From NCBI RefSeq assembly GCF_003576645.1, contig NC_044917.1:22388977-22452976 (forward strand): a stretch of 64,000 nucleotides of DNA, written 5' to 3'. Under the pieces are notes generated by a model. It saw only the letters and a program-made list of their open reading frames with translations. It did not search any database and was not told the DNA's origin. Within the stretch, counting starts at the first letter, position 1; every line of letters begins with the position of its first letter. A program made the translations under genes and the position numbers. The stretch is from Ipomoea triloba (Eukaryota; Streptophyta; Magnoliopsida; Solanales; Convolvulaceae). Positions 24,150-37,351 of the stretch are shown piece after piece.

Positions 24150-25086
24150 TATTTTTACTAAGAGGGATGAGGACCAACTCCCACGTGCCACTAGATTGTA
24201 GGGCCTCCATTTTTGTTAACATGGCTTGGCGTCAACCTGGATTTGAGAGGGCCTCACAAGTGAATTTAGGTATAGACATAGAAGAAAAGTGAGAAAGGAA
24301 GGCAAAGTGTAAAGAAGATACACGAAGATAACTCAAAAAAGTATATATAGGATGAGGGTTATGAGTAAAACAAGTACCTTTCCAAATAGCAATGAGAGCC
24401 TCAATGGAATTAGTGTTAGATTGCGGTGGGAGTGGTGGAACTACAACTGAAGGATCGGGTGGCATAGGTGATTCAATAGGAACCTCAGTAGACACAAGGC
24501 GAGGATGGCGTTGGTAGACTTGAAGGGGGCCATCAGGAGTAGATGGAGTATCAGGATCCTGGACAAGAGGATGTGGACCAAGATAAGGAAGAGGGAAAAA
24601 ATTTGAAATATAGACTATGTCACTTGATGAAGGCTGAAAAAAGGAGTAGATTCAATAAAAGTGACATCCACAGACACAAAACGACGCTTAAGTTCTGCAG
24701 AATAACACCGATAACCCTTTTGGAGCCGGGAATACCCCAAGAAAAGACACTTGACAGCTTTAGGGGCCAATTTCGATCGCCCAAGATCATGTCATGAACA
24801 AAACAAACACACCGAAAAACCTAAGGTAGAAGAGGGAAAAGATCAATCAAAGGATACACAATGGAATATGGGGTATCATTGTTTATTACAAGGATGGAAT
24901 GCGATTGATCAAGTAACATGCAATAAGGATAACATCAGCCCAAAAATGATGAGGACATGAGAGTGTACTAACATAGTGCGAGCAATTTCAACTAAATGTC
25001 GATTTTTATGCTTAACCATCCCATTTTGCTAAGGTGTATAAACACACGACCGTTGGTGCAACATACCTCAAGAAGTCATACAAGAC
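24150..25086 (-). pseudogene. Ty1/copia polyprotein remnant, integrase part
   Basis: On the minus strand the 3' part of the integrase is legible: a TP-Q-QNG-type motif (its first Q codon is now TAG), then KNRHLVEIARTMLVH, as in plant copia integrases. Several stops follow. It continues the same polyprotein as 26159-26742, but the catalytic core between them is missing and an LTR sits at the join. Confidence 0.7.
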
Positions 25087-25320
25087 TGTTGGTCTCGATG
25101 TGAGGGGTTATAAGTCTAGAGGGGTTGGGTGAATAGACATGTAGACGAATTTTGAAAATTCTTACTATTCGTTTGATTGAACCAAAGAGTGATCCTTGAT
25201 ACAATCAACCTTTCATAGAGGTTGCTCAACGAAAATACTTTTAACCCTTTTATATAGTTTGCATGTAAGTTTTGATCTTGCAAAAATATTAGTTTGTTTG
25301 TTTGATAATGAATGCAAGTA

Positions 25321-25381
<61 letters not shown>

Positions 25382-26153
25382 TATTTTTATAGTGGTTCAG
25401 CCAAAACCCAGCCTACTCCAATCTTCTCATTAAACTCCAAAGAGGTATGCACTAATCCTTTTAGTACAAAAGATCACTCAAGCATTGAACACAAAACCGA
25501 CCGTGAGTATCTAGGTTTTTCAACTCCACACGAGTTTACTCCACTTCTTTCTACTTCTACCGCGTAGAGATACAGCTTTTCAAGGATAAATTCTTTGATT
25601 TTTCAACTAGTAGACTTGGCTTCTTGAAGGTAGTCTTGATCTTCACTTTTCGCAGCATAAGTGTTTACTCTGGATTTAGCATTTGAGTTTTTGTCTCTCT
25701 CTCACTGGTCACTTGAATAATCACTTGAAAGCTTTAGCGCACATGTAATTTTTACTTGATAGATCATCACCTTCTTCAGTCTTGAATGAAGGTATTTATA
25801 GGTGTTTTGAAATAAATTCATTGGAGGGAAATTCATTTCAAACATCCTTTAACCATCGGGTAATGACCAGTCGACAATTTGAAAGGTTAGCTTTTGTTTA
25901 AGATTTTCGAGTCACTGGACCACTTTTAATTGCTGAACATTACTTTTTGTTATGCTCCTTTTGTCTATGCTTTTTAAGGGAAATCTCCCTTGGGATGTGT
26001 ACCTACAACTCCTTTTGCCTTTGTCACGTTTTTCTTTTAAAGCTTGTTTGTTTAAGGTTTCGAACTGTTTGCTCAGAGAATGTCTCGGGCAGCTAACTCC
26101 TATAGACAGACCTAGAATCATTCGTTAAAGTTTGGAGATACTAGGATAACCCA
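25087..26153 (-). mobile_element. Solo copia LTR inserted in the copia integrase
   Basis: The 1067-base block is TG...CA bounded; in minus orientation it starts TGGGTTATCC and ends CGAGACCAACA. Flanks are aagac (25082-25086) and acgac (26154-26158), four of five equal. On the minus strand CACCTATAAATACC near 25795 is a promoter-like TATA box. A TA/GA microsatellite is at 25326-25382. No internal coding region remains. Confidence 0.7.
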
Positions 26154-26158
26154 AACGA

Positions 26159-26742
26159 CTATGGAGAAGCATATGGGTAATCTATGGATGCACAAGTAGC
26201 AAGATCACCACCACGAAGGTAATAGAGGCCTTGTGACTCAATCCCGGTGCCAATCACCTTCCACGTACTATGATCCTGCACAACAACCGAATCAGCACAA
26301 AAAGTTATGGAACAGTACAGTTAAGGGTACAAGTACTTTTACCCACAAAGATAAGGTTGAAAGGACTATTAGGAACATATAAATACTCTAAGGGAAAAGA
26401 TGGCATAGGAGAAGGCTAACCAACACCCACAGTTGGTGTTTGATGACCATTTGCTAAGGTAACCATGAGCAAAGCCTTAGACTTTATGACATCAGTCATA
26501 AGGGATAAATTACCAAAAATATGATCTAAAGCACTTGAGTCCAAAATCCAAATACTTGGGGAACTAATTTGAGAGAGACACAACAGAGAGGAGGTACCAG
26601 TCGTGAGAGATGAAGCCATAGTACTATTCAGAAAAGGGGAAGAAAATTGCATCAAGAGATGGTTGGCAACGTTGACCATTGACCGACGACATTGACAGCG
26701 GAGATGGAGGATCCGAACATACTCTAAGGGGCGCCTCTTCAT
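26159..26742 (-). pseudogene. Ty1/copia polyprotein remnant, protease and GAG-pre-integrase
   Basis: The minus strand reads WILDSSALDHIFGN, the copia protease site (normally WILDSGA), then LMVTLANGHQTPTVGVG, followed after a stop by the GAG-pre-integrase stretch (LYVPNSPFNLIFV, TWKVIGTGIESQGLYYL). The Gly after DS is Ser, and there are in-frame stops, so it is inactive. Confidence 0.75.
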
Positions 26743-27196
26743 GGCGAGTCCAAGGGAAGCAACGACACTTTGAACGGAGATCTGGAGGAGGAGATTTGGC
26801 CGAAAAACTAAAAGACACTACTGACGGCGGTGGCAGTGCGTGTGGCGTCGGATGGTGGTGGGTTTTCAGGCAAAGGCTCGCAACGAGGTTCCAAGAGGTC
26901 CTGTGGTGAAAGATTGAGAGCATATTGGTGGTAAAAATAATTAATTTTAAATATTTATAAAACATATATGAGTTAGAATATAAATATCATGATATGGCAA
27001 TGATGATGTCAGCGCCACGCAAGCTAATTTTGTGATTATACTAATATCGTTAACTATTGTCCCTAATTACACTGCTTTTTAAAATACATTGACTTAATTG
27101 AACAAAATAAACGTATATTAACTAAATTGAACAAAACACTGTAGTACCAAGGATCTCATAGGCACTTTAACCTTCAAAGTCTCATGTTTGTTAAAA

Positions 27197-27239
<43 letters not shown>

Positions 27240-27990
27240 GCAATTCTGGACTTCCTATAAGGCTAAGTCCTATAAGCCTATAGCATACTTTAATCGAAGT
27301 AACCCATTTTCCTATAAAGTTCTATTACATGGACTCTCAAGAGTAAAATGGACTCTCGAGAGTAGAAAATAGAACTCTCGAAAGTAGAATGGACTCTTGA
27401 GAGTAGAATTTGAGAGTCTAAATAGTGTTTTCCTTTCTTACAATAACATGGTTCCTAACTTCCTATTCTTATTTTGTTATCATTTTCAGAATTTTTTATA
27501 ATTTTAAACTTTTTGTATATAATACTTCAAAAGTAATTTCTAAATATATAAATTGCATTTATTAATAATTAATAAATATTACCCAAAAAAATAAATTATA
27601 AGATTTTAGCCTAAACAAGACATAAAATGTGAGTAAAGGAGTATAATTTTGCAAATGGAACATTAAAAACAAAATTTGTCTCTAACGCATTGCGAGAAGT
27701 CACATCCTTCTTAAGTTACAATGTTACATTCGGGGGTTCCCTTATTTACTACTGTAGTACTATAATTTAACAAATTTAAAAAATTAAACTAAAGCTAAAA
27801 ACTAAACAAAATTTGTCTGACGCTCTCAAGAAGTCACTTCCTAAAGTTACAAAAAGAACCAAAATTATAGAAAGCTAACAACGCATCCTTTCTATTCTCT
27901 CTAAAGTACAGAGCAGCATTTTTCTTACCTTTCTATTCTCTCTAAGTACAGAGCAGCAATTTTGTTACCTGTAATTTACCACGTTTCTGC
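26743..27990. other. Intergenic region with short repeats
   Basis: No gene is supported. A GC-rich segment (26650-26910) is probably the gag side of the copia remnant. A TA repeat lies at about 27198-27232. At 27330-27420 four copies of a roughly 24-base unit centred on the palindrome ACTCTCGAGAGT (with variants) occur. The TSN 3' UTR starts toward the right edge. Confidence 0.45.
27892..27972 (-). repeat. About 40-base tandem duplication, probably in the TSN 3' UTR
   Basis: The unit cctttctattctctctaa plus gtacagagcagca occurs twice in succession, some 80-155 bases beyond the TSN stop codon on its mRNA side. Confidence 0.6.
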
Positions 27991-28048
27991 CTGGCAGTAG
28001 AAAGGAACCTCCCTCCCTCTAGATGATTGTTACAAAAACACAAACTGC

Positions 28049-31000
28049 TCAGCGTTTGCTGGCAGCTTTCCTGGCAGGGGGCGCAGCTGAGTCTTCGTCA
28101 TCAGAATCAACATCTCCATACTCCCACATTCCACGCCTCTTCTCGCGTGCTTCCTTCTGGGCTTTTTCCAATTCCTCTAGACTCTCTTTGGGAATCCATC
28201 TTCTCCTCTTTTCCAACCTAGCCAGTCCATCCTGCATATTGTGGATGCCAATGCCAACTATGAGTATCATCAGCATAAAACTCATGCTTACCAGAGATAA
28301 TTGAAAGAATCTCAATTGATGAGCAGGAGTGGAGCTAGAAATTTTGGTCAATGGAGGCGAAAAATTTTTAAAAAAAAAAAAAAAAAAAGCTTCAAAACCC
28401 TAGACCTTTTGTAATAAATACTCATTACCAACCAACTAAACTACTTCAACTTTCAATGATTTTTAAATATAAATAATACATTATTTATGTATACTAAAAC
28501 ATATACTACACACACATATATATAATGGGGGTGGGAGAGGGGGCAACTGCCCCCATTGCCCCCCTCTGGATCTGTTGATGAGTTACAAGTAATGCGTGAA
28601 CATATTGTTTTTCTAAGGCGGTGCACCTCTTGCACCAGGTGTAATCCTAAAGTGAATGGGAAAGCTTTAGGCTTGTACCTTACATTGGGGGACAATATGG
28701 TACAAACCTAAAATTACTGTTTGGTTGCACCCGGTGCAAGATGCACTATAGCACCGTAAACTTTGTTTATATTTATATATTATATATATGCTTAACAAAG
28801 ACATAAGTTACAAAGTTCCAAAAGAAGGGTAAGATTTCAAACCTTCAGCAACATAGCATTAATGCTGACATCAGCTTCGGGATCAACCAAAGTAACCATA
28901 AAGACAGTACCCGTTCCTTGTCCCTTGACTTTTCCACCGGATGTGTCCTTTTCCTCAATCACAGCCTTGAATTCCTTGGGAGCATTAAGGACGAGCTCAC
29001 TTAGATGGATTGCAGCATCTTGTCCATAATCATCTTCCAAACCGGGAACCTTAATAAAGGCAAGACTGCAAAGCTGAGCAAGGCCAGAAGCAGAGGATAC
29101 TGAGGCATCAGCCGGACGCAACTGACTGTAGGGAACAACTTCTTGGTTTCCATAATCAATGTAGAACACTTCGAACTTGTCATTCAAAGACTCCACAGCA
29201 CCTCGAGGGGCATTCACAATCTTTACAGGGGAATCATAAAATCAGAATAAGGGACTTAAAGTGAAGGGGGGAAAAAGTATAAATTCAATAAGAGGGAACT
29301 AATCAAATAAATGGAATATATTAATATACACATGTTCTCTCTCTCTCTCTCTCCATATTTTAGCATGTCTCCAGAAAAATTTAGGTATTTCAGTTTGCCA
29401 ACAATCTAATTTAAGTGGGCACCATAGCAAAATCTTTTATGAAATAAATGACTTGCAGGCAGTCTACTGGCCAAGTTGGCACTGGCACAGAATCAAATAT
29501 GGGGCTTTGGTTTTTAATTCTTACCATTGCTCGGTTCCATGAATTATCTGCACTAAATTGTGCAAGCACTATATCACCCTTCTTAGGATTGAAAGCACCA
29601 ATAACAGGAGCCTCCTGAAGGTTGAGAGAAGCAAGCTGTTTCTGAATGGAGGCCACTTTTTGATCTGCAACCGACTGGACATAGAACTTCCCACCTCCCA
29701 AGACTTCAGTAACAGCTACCTGAGAGCATGATTCAATTGACAAATGAATAATGCAAAAAGGATTGACATAAGACTAATAATTAAAAGAACAATTAAACTA
29801 CTTTACCTTCAACTCTTCCTTCTGTCTCCTTTCAACAACAGGACCAGTGGAAACTTCCTCTCCCTCAATATAGTTCTCCCAAATCTGTATTAGAAAAAGA
29901 TCATTAACACACAGGTAAAAAGGAAAAGAAATACCAAAGAATATGTTTCCAGTTACATGCCTTGAGTTTCTGCCTTTTCGCCAACTGCTCAGCCTGAGCA
30001 AGAAGGTGAGCATCTGGAATTTTGTCAGAACCAAAAGACATTTGAAGCCTTGCCAATCCAGCTCCCAGAAGTGCCACTGCAGCATTGGTTCTTGATTCCC
30101 ATAATGAGCCAAGGAAAGTTCCAGTTCTATCAACATTTTCTACTTCAACCTGAGTGCAGAGAAAGTTCCAAAAAGTTGAGCAACTGAAGAAAGTGAAAGG
30201 AAGCAAAACTAATAGATAATAATAAGATTACCTCAACATCCCTCTGCATTATCTTCCGCCTCATAAGGGCAATGGCTTCCTCTGAATATGGCTCTTCCCG
30301 ACCTGGGCATCTCACACCAGAAAATGAGAAAGCAATGCTGCATGTTTCTTTTGGAATGTACAACTTAAACCGATGGCCACTAAGAACATATTCCACTATA
30401 GCAGCCATCCTCCTGTTCCTTTGCAGGAAAGGCAAGAAATCCCTGGCTTTCTTCACAGAAGCCTGCAAATATTCAAATGATAACTGGTTAATTCTTTACC
30501 TCATCAACTCTCTTAAGAAATTTCAACATCAAAAAATAGGACACTAACCGTTGTCAGGTCTGTAATATGCATCACTGGTGGTTCCTTGGGAGAATGCATA
30601 CCCTTCTTTCCAGCCACAGAACGTGACTCAGCAGAGAGAAGGGCATCGTAATAGTTTGATCTTTCTTCAAAATCACGGTGCCTAATAACAGTCGCAAGAC
30701 CACGAGCAACCAATAGTTCAGCAACATTCACCCCAACGTGTTGATTAGTCACAGTAGATGGAGCAGAGGAAGCTTCATCTCCATCCTTAGACACTAGGAA
30801 GACAGATCCAAAATCCATAACCCTTGAATCTGCTCCATTGGTGGCAGGAACAGCTCCATCTGCCATGTTAACCTTCCTAGAGTACTCCATTGAAACATGC
30901 ACCTGAAAGGAGTTAAGATCAGTAATCCTACCTGTACAGTCTAATAGTCTATCAATGAGCCCAAAAATATTGAAGTGCGCATTCATACTTGCTTTCCCAT

Positions 31001-33927
31001 GAGTCGTGTTCTTAAAAATTCCTTTGCTTCCTTAGCATATGGAGCAGGTTTTTCATCTCTACGAGGATTCCCCATTTTGGGAGCCCTAATACTTGAAAGA
31101 TTGACCCGTCTCTCAGCAGATGGATCTCCAAATGGCAGAGAATCATCAGCGACAATAATGCAATCCCCACTTACAACCTCAACCACCTAAAGAGAAGCAA
31201 AGCAAGATGAGTACAAGCTCTCAAATAACGTTAGTCTAAAAGGTCAATACACCACACTTACCTTTCCTGAGAAATTCTGATCATGAATAGCTTTTGAATT
31301 TGTTGCTGGGGGAACATAGTTTGTCCACATTCTCAAACGAACCTTCTTTGCTTGAAGTTCTGCATTTTTCAATCGTCTCTTGGCATCATCTTCAAGCATG
31401 CTTGCACTCCATTCAACATATTTGGCAAAACCCTAGAAAGGATTATGAAAGTCATTAGAGTTGACAACAGTAGCTTTAGGGTAGATTCTTAAGATGCAAA
31501 TATGTAAAGAAAGTATTTAGAGAAAGACATGATGCTATTAACATCAGTCCGGGTACTGATGAGAATAACAAGACGAAATCAGGAATATGGACCTTTGAAA
31601 CACACACACACACACACAGAATAGAGGTCCATTTTATCATTTCAGAGTCTGGCTCATCCAAGCATGCCCATATACCTCTAGATTTTATTGCTCTTGTTCA
31701 AAATTTTATAAAGAGATAGAAAGTTTGCAGCATACATTTTCCACAAGCTCCAAACCCAGGTCCTTTGGTGATTCACCATCTGAATAATATACTGAACCAA
31801 TCAGATTGCTAAATTTATCAACACCCTCTAGGATGACTCTGACCTGCAATTAAATAGTCAGAACAAAAAATTCTAGAAATATGTACACAAAATCTAGAGC
31901 TATCAATATAACACCCACATCTCTATTTAAAACACGGATTTCTGTGAAATGCTTGGCTTCTCTCCCATATGGATCAGGTGCAACTTCTGTTATCGAGGCC
32001 GTTGAGGCTGCAAGTCTTTGTGCTGATGTTAGGGCAGCACGAGGCTCAGAAGATGAATCTCCATTTGCCTCATGTGCAGTAACTTCAGTTGCTATGGCAG
32101 TATCAGTTGTAGACCTTCTGCCCATGGATGGTGCCTACACAAGCAAACGGGTAAGATTGGTAGAGCATAATTAAATATTTCACAGGAAAAATCTTCACAA
32201 AATTGGATAGAACCTGAATTCCAGCAATGAAGACTTGGACAAACTGGAAGCCTGGAAGTAAATAGACACGAAGGGTGCTTCCATCGCGAACCTGCTCCAC
32301 AAAAGCTTCCATACTTCTACCTTTATTTGCAGCCAAAAGACCCATTGCATCTAAATTACTAGGATCACCAATGGCAGATGGAGGTAAGTTTCTTATGGAT
32401 GCATTGGAAGCACCAGATTCCTGTGCAACAACTAGTTAGGTCATTAAGGTAATAACATAAGCCTGTCAGATGCATATTTTATCACTTCTGAGTACAAATT
32501 GATATAGAAAAACAAAAGAAATAGAAGAAGTTCAAGTAACACCAGTCATTTCACATAAGAGAGTTAGAGAGGGAAAGAGAGAGAGAGAGTAGTAATATAT
32601 TAGTCAGGAAAAGAATATTAGTTTGCAAAAAGGTACAATAGCAGCTTAGGAATTCATTTGACAACAAGGGTGAAGTAATATAACAAGATTACAAGTTGTA
32701 AATAGGTGTATGAGTAGAAGGGGAAAATTTTGTAGATGTGGAAAGTATTAGCAGTTCACAGACAGAACTCAGCATGACTTTAGAATCTTTCTTCATGTAA
32801 TAGGAATCAAATATAAATCTAGACACTTATTTAACTAAAAAGTATCAATACATTGGAACTTACCTTGGACCAGCAACCTAGACCCTGTTGCTTGGCTTGT
32901 TCTTCAAGACTCAGTAGTTCTGCTAAGAAGGGACTAGCTTCTGCTTTCTGTTGATTCTGACTTCTAACCTGCAACCATCAGATTAACTGAACCATAAAAA
33001 ACAAATGACAATTCAAAAACGGCACTGTAGATTAAGATAACAGATTTAATGCCAATATAACCTTTGCCCAGCCTTTAGCAACAACCATTAATGCAACATT
33101 CTTATCACCGAGGAAAACGGAGCCAAATTCTCGGCCTATGGATGGAACAGCATAGTCAACTTTGAAAGTAACATCCTACAGACCAAAAAGGGGCAAAATT
33201 AATGTTCATATTATATGTACAAAAAACAAATATTAAAAATTGCAAGCTAGATATAGTTTAAATCATGAGCACCTTTCCAATGCAAAGTTTCCTTAAAAAC
33301 TCTCTGCTGTCCCATGCAAATGGTTCATCAGTACCATCACGACGGGCCTACATGTGAAATTAAGAGCAATATTCAAATCATGTGGAGTTCATGTTATAGA
33401 TATCAAATGCAAATACAATATAGTTAAGCAAGCCCAAATTAATAACTTTGGCATCACAGAGATGCAACCAACTCAGGCTTGCAAAATTGACACGCATTAA
33501 ATGACTCTGCATAGAAAACTTGGAACTACTTTCAAGTTTCAAGACTTGCAAAAAATATTCACCTATAGAAGGAAAGCACCCTAAAGTCATAAAATATAAA
33601 GAATAAACCTATAAAAGCAGTTCAGATGGCATGAAATTATGGATTGGCAAAATCACAGAAGATGAGAACTGAATGGAAAAGTTCAAATGTTTGTTAAACC
33701 GCAGACAGCTTAGCTTAATTTAAGAAATATGAAATTGATGAAAATATAATTGCCATACCAATCTTGGTGCAAGTAAAGATGATAAAGTAATGGTCTTTTC
33801 TGGGGGTATTTCAGCCTTTGTACTCCCCATAATCACCAAGCTGTCACCGGAGGGAACTGCTTTCACTCTTCCCCTCAACCATCCTGTGGCTCCAGCTGTT
33901 GATGCCATTTCAACAGCAGCTAAAGGT
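28049..33927 (-). CDS. TSN1: Tudor-SN ribonuclease-fold protein TSN (16 coding exons)
   Basis: Tudor-SN binds RNA and works in stress granules, mRNA stability and processing. The start codon is 33906-33908. Coding exons from the 5' end are 33759-33908, 33273-33347, 33062-33175, 32864-32968, 32214-32420, 31919-32134, 31736-31843, 31262-31432, 30989-31186, 30549-30902, 30232-30462, 29961-30149, 29807-29884, 29525-29719, 28843-29220 and 28049-28231, giving 983 residues, close to plant TSNs. Four nuclease-like repeats begin near residues 10, 186, 383 and 585. The Tudor core (KKGDIVLAQFSADNSWNRAM, FEVFYIDYGNQE) lies at about 775-840, and a split fifth repeat ends in an acidic then basic tail. The intron after 29961 has a GC donor; all others are GT-AG. 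An acceptor at 33928 shows a 5' UTR intron. Paralogue number is assumed. Confidence 0.97.
28320..28575. repeat. Repeat insertion in the last TSN intron
   Basis: The block opens ggagtggagctagaaatttt, holds a poly-A run (about 28371-28388) and closes with gcaactgcccccattgcccc. A similar pair of segments is at about 40910-41095. It looks like a degenerate repeat family found twice here; its class is unknown. Confidence 0.45.
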
Positions 33928-34559
33928 CTGCAGAAATATAGTCAAAACTCATAAAAGGTTTCCTCATAAGACATGCTTGGATGCAAATATGTTATTTACC
34001 AAATACACACTAGGCAAGAGAAATTGGCGGCGCACAAATTCTCAAGTTCCAGACACACCAAAATGGCAAAGTGAGTGAAATTTATGCTTCTGGATGAAAG
34101 ATATTTGGTCAAACCTTTATACAAAATGTCCACTAAACACCAAAAATTAGTACTCCTAGAAGGAATGAACCTTTTCCATAAACAAGCCAAAATAACAGTG
34201 ATTCAAGGAGCTTGTAGTTCAATGGTTCCCTTCTCTGAGTAACCAAAAAAATAGTATGTTCTCATAGCTTGAAAATCCAGAAAAAAAATAAAAATGGGAC
34301 TTAATCTAGTAACATATAATCCGTAGATCGAATAAAATTATCACATATGCACATTCAGACAGCCAGTTAAAACTCATTAAAACTCCGAAACCAAACAAAT
34401 GCTAATCGGTCAACTGGACTAAGCCTCTATCCCAATCTTAGTTCGGACTTCAGATCACTCTCATAGAAAAGTGATAAAACGATTACTAAGAACAACTAGA
34501 GCGAGTAGATACAGATGCATGCAATGCAAACATACAAATTTACAGATACGTATAGATCT

Positions 34560-34880
34560 AAAGATGATACATTTACGATCGATGCAAAAACAATCACAGA
34601 AAAGGAGAAATTCAATAACGAGCTAAAGTGAGTCCTCTCACGCGCATGCAGAAACAGAGACACGGGGATCCGAAAGCAATACCAATTCGATCAGAGGAGC
34701 AGACTGGTCGGAGGAAATCGGAAAACGATCTGATATGCGACGAGCTAAGAACACATCCAAATTTAGATTTGCGGTTCAAAACTGAAGCAAGGACTGGTCG
34801 GAAAAGCCGCCGGACGGTTCAGAGGATATGCATATGGATCGTGTCTATTGTGACCGGTGTATGAACGCTGGGGAAGTGAA
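34560..34880 (-). promoter_or_regulatory. Likely TSN first (untranslated) exon and promoter
   Basis: The TSN coding start is preceded by a splice acceptor, so the gene must start further upstream. This GC-richer block, about 650-950 bases beyond the ATG, is the best place for the non-coding first exon. No TATA box or donor could be assigned with confidence. Confidence 0.4.
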
Positions 34881-35563
34881 GCTAGATATGCACTGAGAGT
34901 CTGGGACAGTGTGTATGTAAGATTGGCCTCCCCTTTGCAAAGATTTACTCAAATGCCATGGAAGCTTACGTGTAAATGTGTAATTTCTTGTCCCCTGTAG
35001 GGTGTACATAGAAGTCACACAACAATTGGAAAAAAAAAAAAAAAAAGACTCTTCAACTTTACTCAAAAATGTTTGTCTCGGAGCGAAAGTGGATGGACTC
35101 AGACCGTGAAACGGACGGATAAAGACCCAGTGAATTTACCCAAAAGAAAAGTGTAATTAAATTTTTAAATTTAAAAAAAAATTATAATTAAATATTTGAA
35201 CTTGTTATTTTGGTGAATCTAAACTCAATAGTTCATTATTCACATATAGTAATCGATTCTTAGAGTTCTTGCTATAATTATTGTGACCGTTCGAATTGAA
35301 AAAAAAAAAAAAAATTATGGCAACCGTAACTAGTCACCTTCTTCATTGGAGAAGACCACTGACAGTTGATTTTTTTAATGGCAATGAACGTGTTTAGCGG
35401 CAGTCTACTATGGTCAAAGGCATTAATTTTTTTGGTAAACCGGACTTATTTAACAGTTCGAGTGTTCAGTTGTATTTTTTTAAGTTCAGGGACTTAATTA
35501 CACTTTTGAATAAAGTTTAATCACTTATTTAATTATTTTCTTAAAAAATTATTATATTTTTAT
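34881..35563. other. Intergenic DNA with a possible decayed long-TIR element
   Basis: Poly-A runs occur at 35029-35046 and 35298-35314. The segments near 35148 (aagtgtaattaaattttt) and 35505 (inverse, ttaattacacttttgaa) pair, suggesting an old inverted-repeat element of about 380 bases. No gene seen. Confidence 0.35.
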
Positions 35564-35579
35564 CTTAATTTTTAATTTT

Positions 35580-35699
35580 TTTTAGTACTACCGACTCTGT
35601 TACAATGTAGTATCTGTTCATAGCTACTTTCTCAACCTACTAAAGCACAAAGAGTCAACAGTCATCTCCACTGAGTCTCGAATCCATCCCAATGAGGCT
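35580..35699 (-). mobile_element. SINE, family 1, with 16-base target duplication
   Basis: In minus orientation it reads GGATTCGAGACTCAGTGG (B-box-like), then TTGACTCTTTGTGCTTTAG and ends GTCGGTAGTACTAAA. A perfect 16-base repeat, cttaatttttaatttt, flanks it at 35564-35579 and 35700-35715. The 5' part (A box) is missing. Confidence 0.85.
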
Positions 35700-35715
35700 C
35701 TTAATTTTTAATTTT

Positions 35716-37351
35716 AATTTGTAAATCTTTTTACAATCTTACTTTTTAGAATTAAAAATAAATAAATTTTTGGAATATTTGTGTAGCGAGATTTTGAACC
35801 CATGAAATCCCACGGCTTTAATTTCCTTTTTAAAGTAAAGAAAAAATGAATTTCAAGGATGGCACGTGCTGTAATTATGCATCTTTTTATGGAATATTAC
35901 GTAAGTATCAGCAGCACACTCCATTTTAACAGTTTTACTTTTCACCGTTTAATCCGACGGATGTCAAGTGCTGACATCCGAAATCGACGGACACAGATCC
36001 AACTGCACCTGTAACCGAATATCTAGTGCCCCACCTCGGTTTTATGTAATTCGTTGGGAGTTGAGAAACTGACTGCTTTGGACCGATATGGACAGCGGGT
36101 TGGTGACGACTTCAATCTACCACGTCGGACTGTTAAGCCAATGGGTTGCGGCAACGTCACAGACAGCGTTGCTTTTTGCCACGTCCGCGTTGAAGCAGTG
36201 GGCCGATCTGGCGCTCCTCAGATTTTACAGCTTTACCACACTCTCTGGGTTTTCTTTACTCAGAATGGCGCTGTTTTTGGAAGTAAATAACGAGTAATAG
36301 TATTTTCGCCCCGTGCGCTTGCACGGAATGGATTTGTTATAATATTTTAAGAATATTTAGATCGATATACAATTATATAAATTATAACATCAAATATTAT
36401 ATAGAGCAATTGATGAAATTTGTTGGACCGATTATGTTTTCTGATTTTTTCCTTACTTGAATTAAAGCAAATAATTGTCCAATTACCCGTGCGATGCACA
36501 GATAAATTTTTTATTATATATTTAGATAATAAAAATAAAGATAAAATTATAAAAAATTTAATATTGAACATGTACATTTATTTGATTATAAGATTAGTGC
36601 AAAAATATTACTCAATTAATTGAATAATATATGACTTGTTTGTCTACAATTATCTTTAAAAGATCAATATGTAATATGACTTATGTAATTATATTGGTGT
36701 AAATAAGTATTTGAATTATTATTATTGGTGTAAATAATAATAAATAAATTATTTTTTCTTATAAAATTATGCCGAATTAGTTTTTATTATTCTCACAATT
36801 ATAATGGTTTAATTATTCTCATAATTTGGTAAATAAAATTTTTTTACCAATTAAACTTTATTAATTTTTTTATCAATTAATTAATAATATTAGTTTGTGC
36901 AGTATAGAACACATCCGGTATAGAATAAAATTTTAAGAAGAATTTACCAATTAGCTGATTGCTATCCACTCCTACGGGAGCCTTTAATGATCCAAAATCT
37001 TTGAATTTGAACATGTGTTTGTAAATGGATGCAAGTTCCCATAGGAAGATCATGAAATTTTAAAAAACCAAGCAAAAAGCTAAAAAAACTCAAAAAAAAA
37101 AAAAAACAGCATACTAACAACATAAAAAATGCATAACAATAAATACAAAATAAAGAAATATGACCAAACATGACCATGATTTTATTCCTATTAAGTAAAA
37201 CAATATACAATTGAGCAATATTAAATAAAACAATATCTTGACCGCAGCAACAGAATTTGCAGAAAAGTGGAGAGGTCTGGAATAATTGCACTGCGTTCAC
37301 GTTTCTCTTTTAAAGTTCACAATATAGGATTAGGGGTTTATATAAGGTTGT
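35716..37351. other. AT-rich intergenic DNA with Helitron-like hairpins
   Basis: No gene is supported. Short hairpins CCGTGCGCTTGCACGG at about 36312-36327 and CCGTGCGATGCACAG near 36488 resemble those at Helitron 3' ends, but no TC start or CTRR end was fixed. The rest is AT-rich. Confidence 0.35.

Noticed and set aside
28237..28351. Upstream extension of the last TSN exon (open to 28351)
   Set aside because: The splice acceptor at 28232-28233 restores the conserved LLK-DGLARLEK junction; the extension is intron sequence.
36054..36297. Two overlapping plus-strand frames of about 70-78 codons
   Set aside because: No domain, no partner exons and two competing frames; probably chance.
36312..36505. 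Helitron insertion
   Set aside because: Only hairpins resembling Helitron 3' ends were seen; neither a TC start nor a CTRR end followed by T could be assigned.
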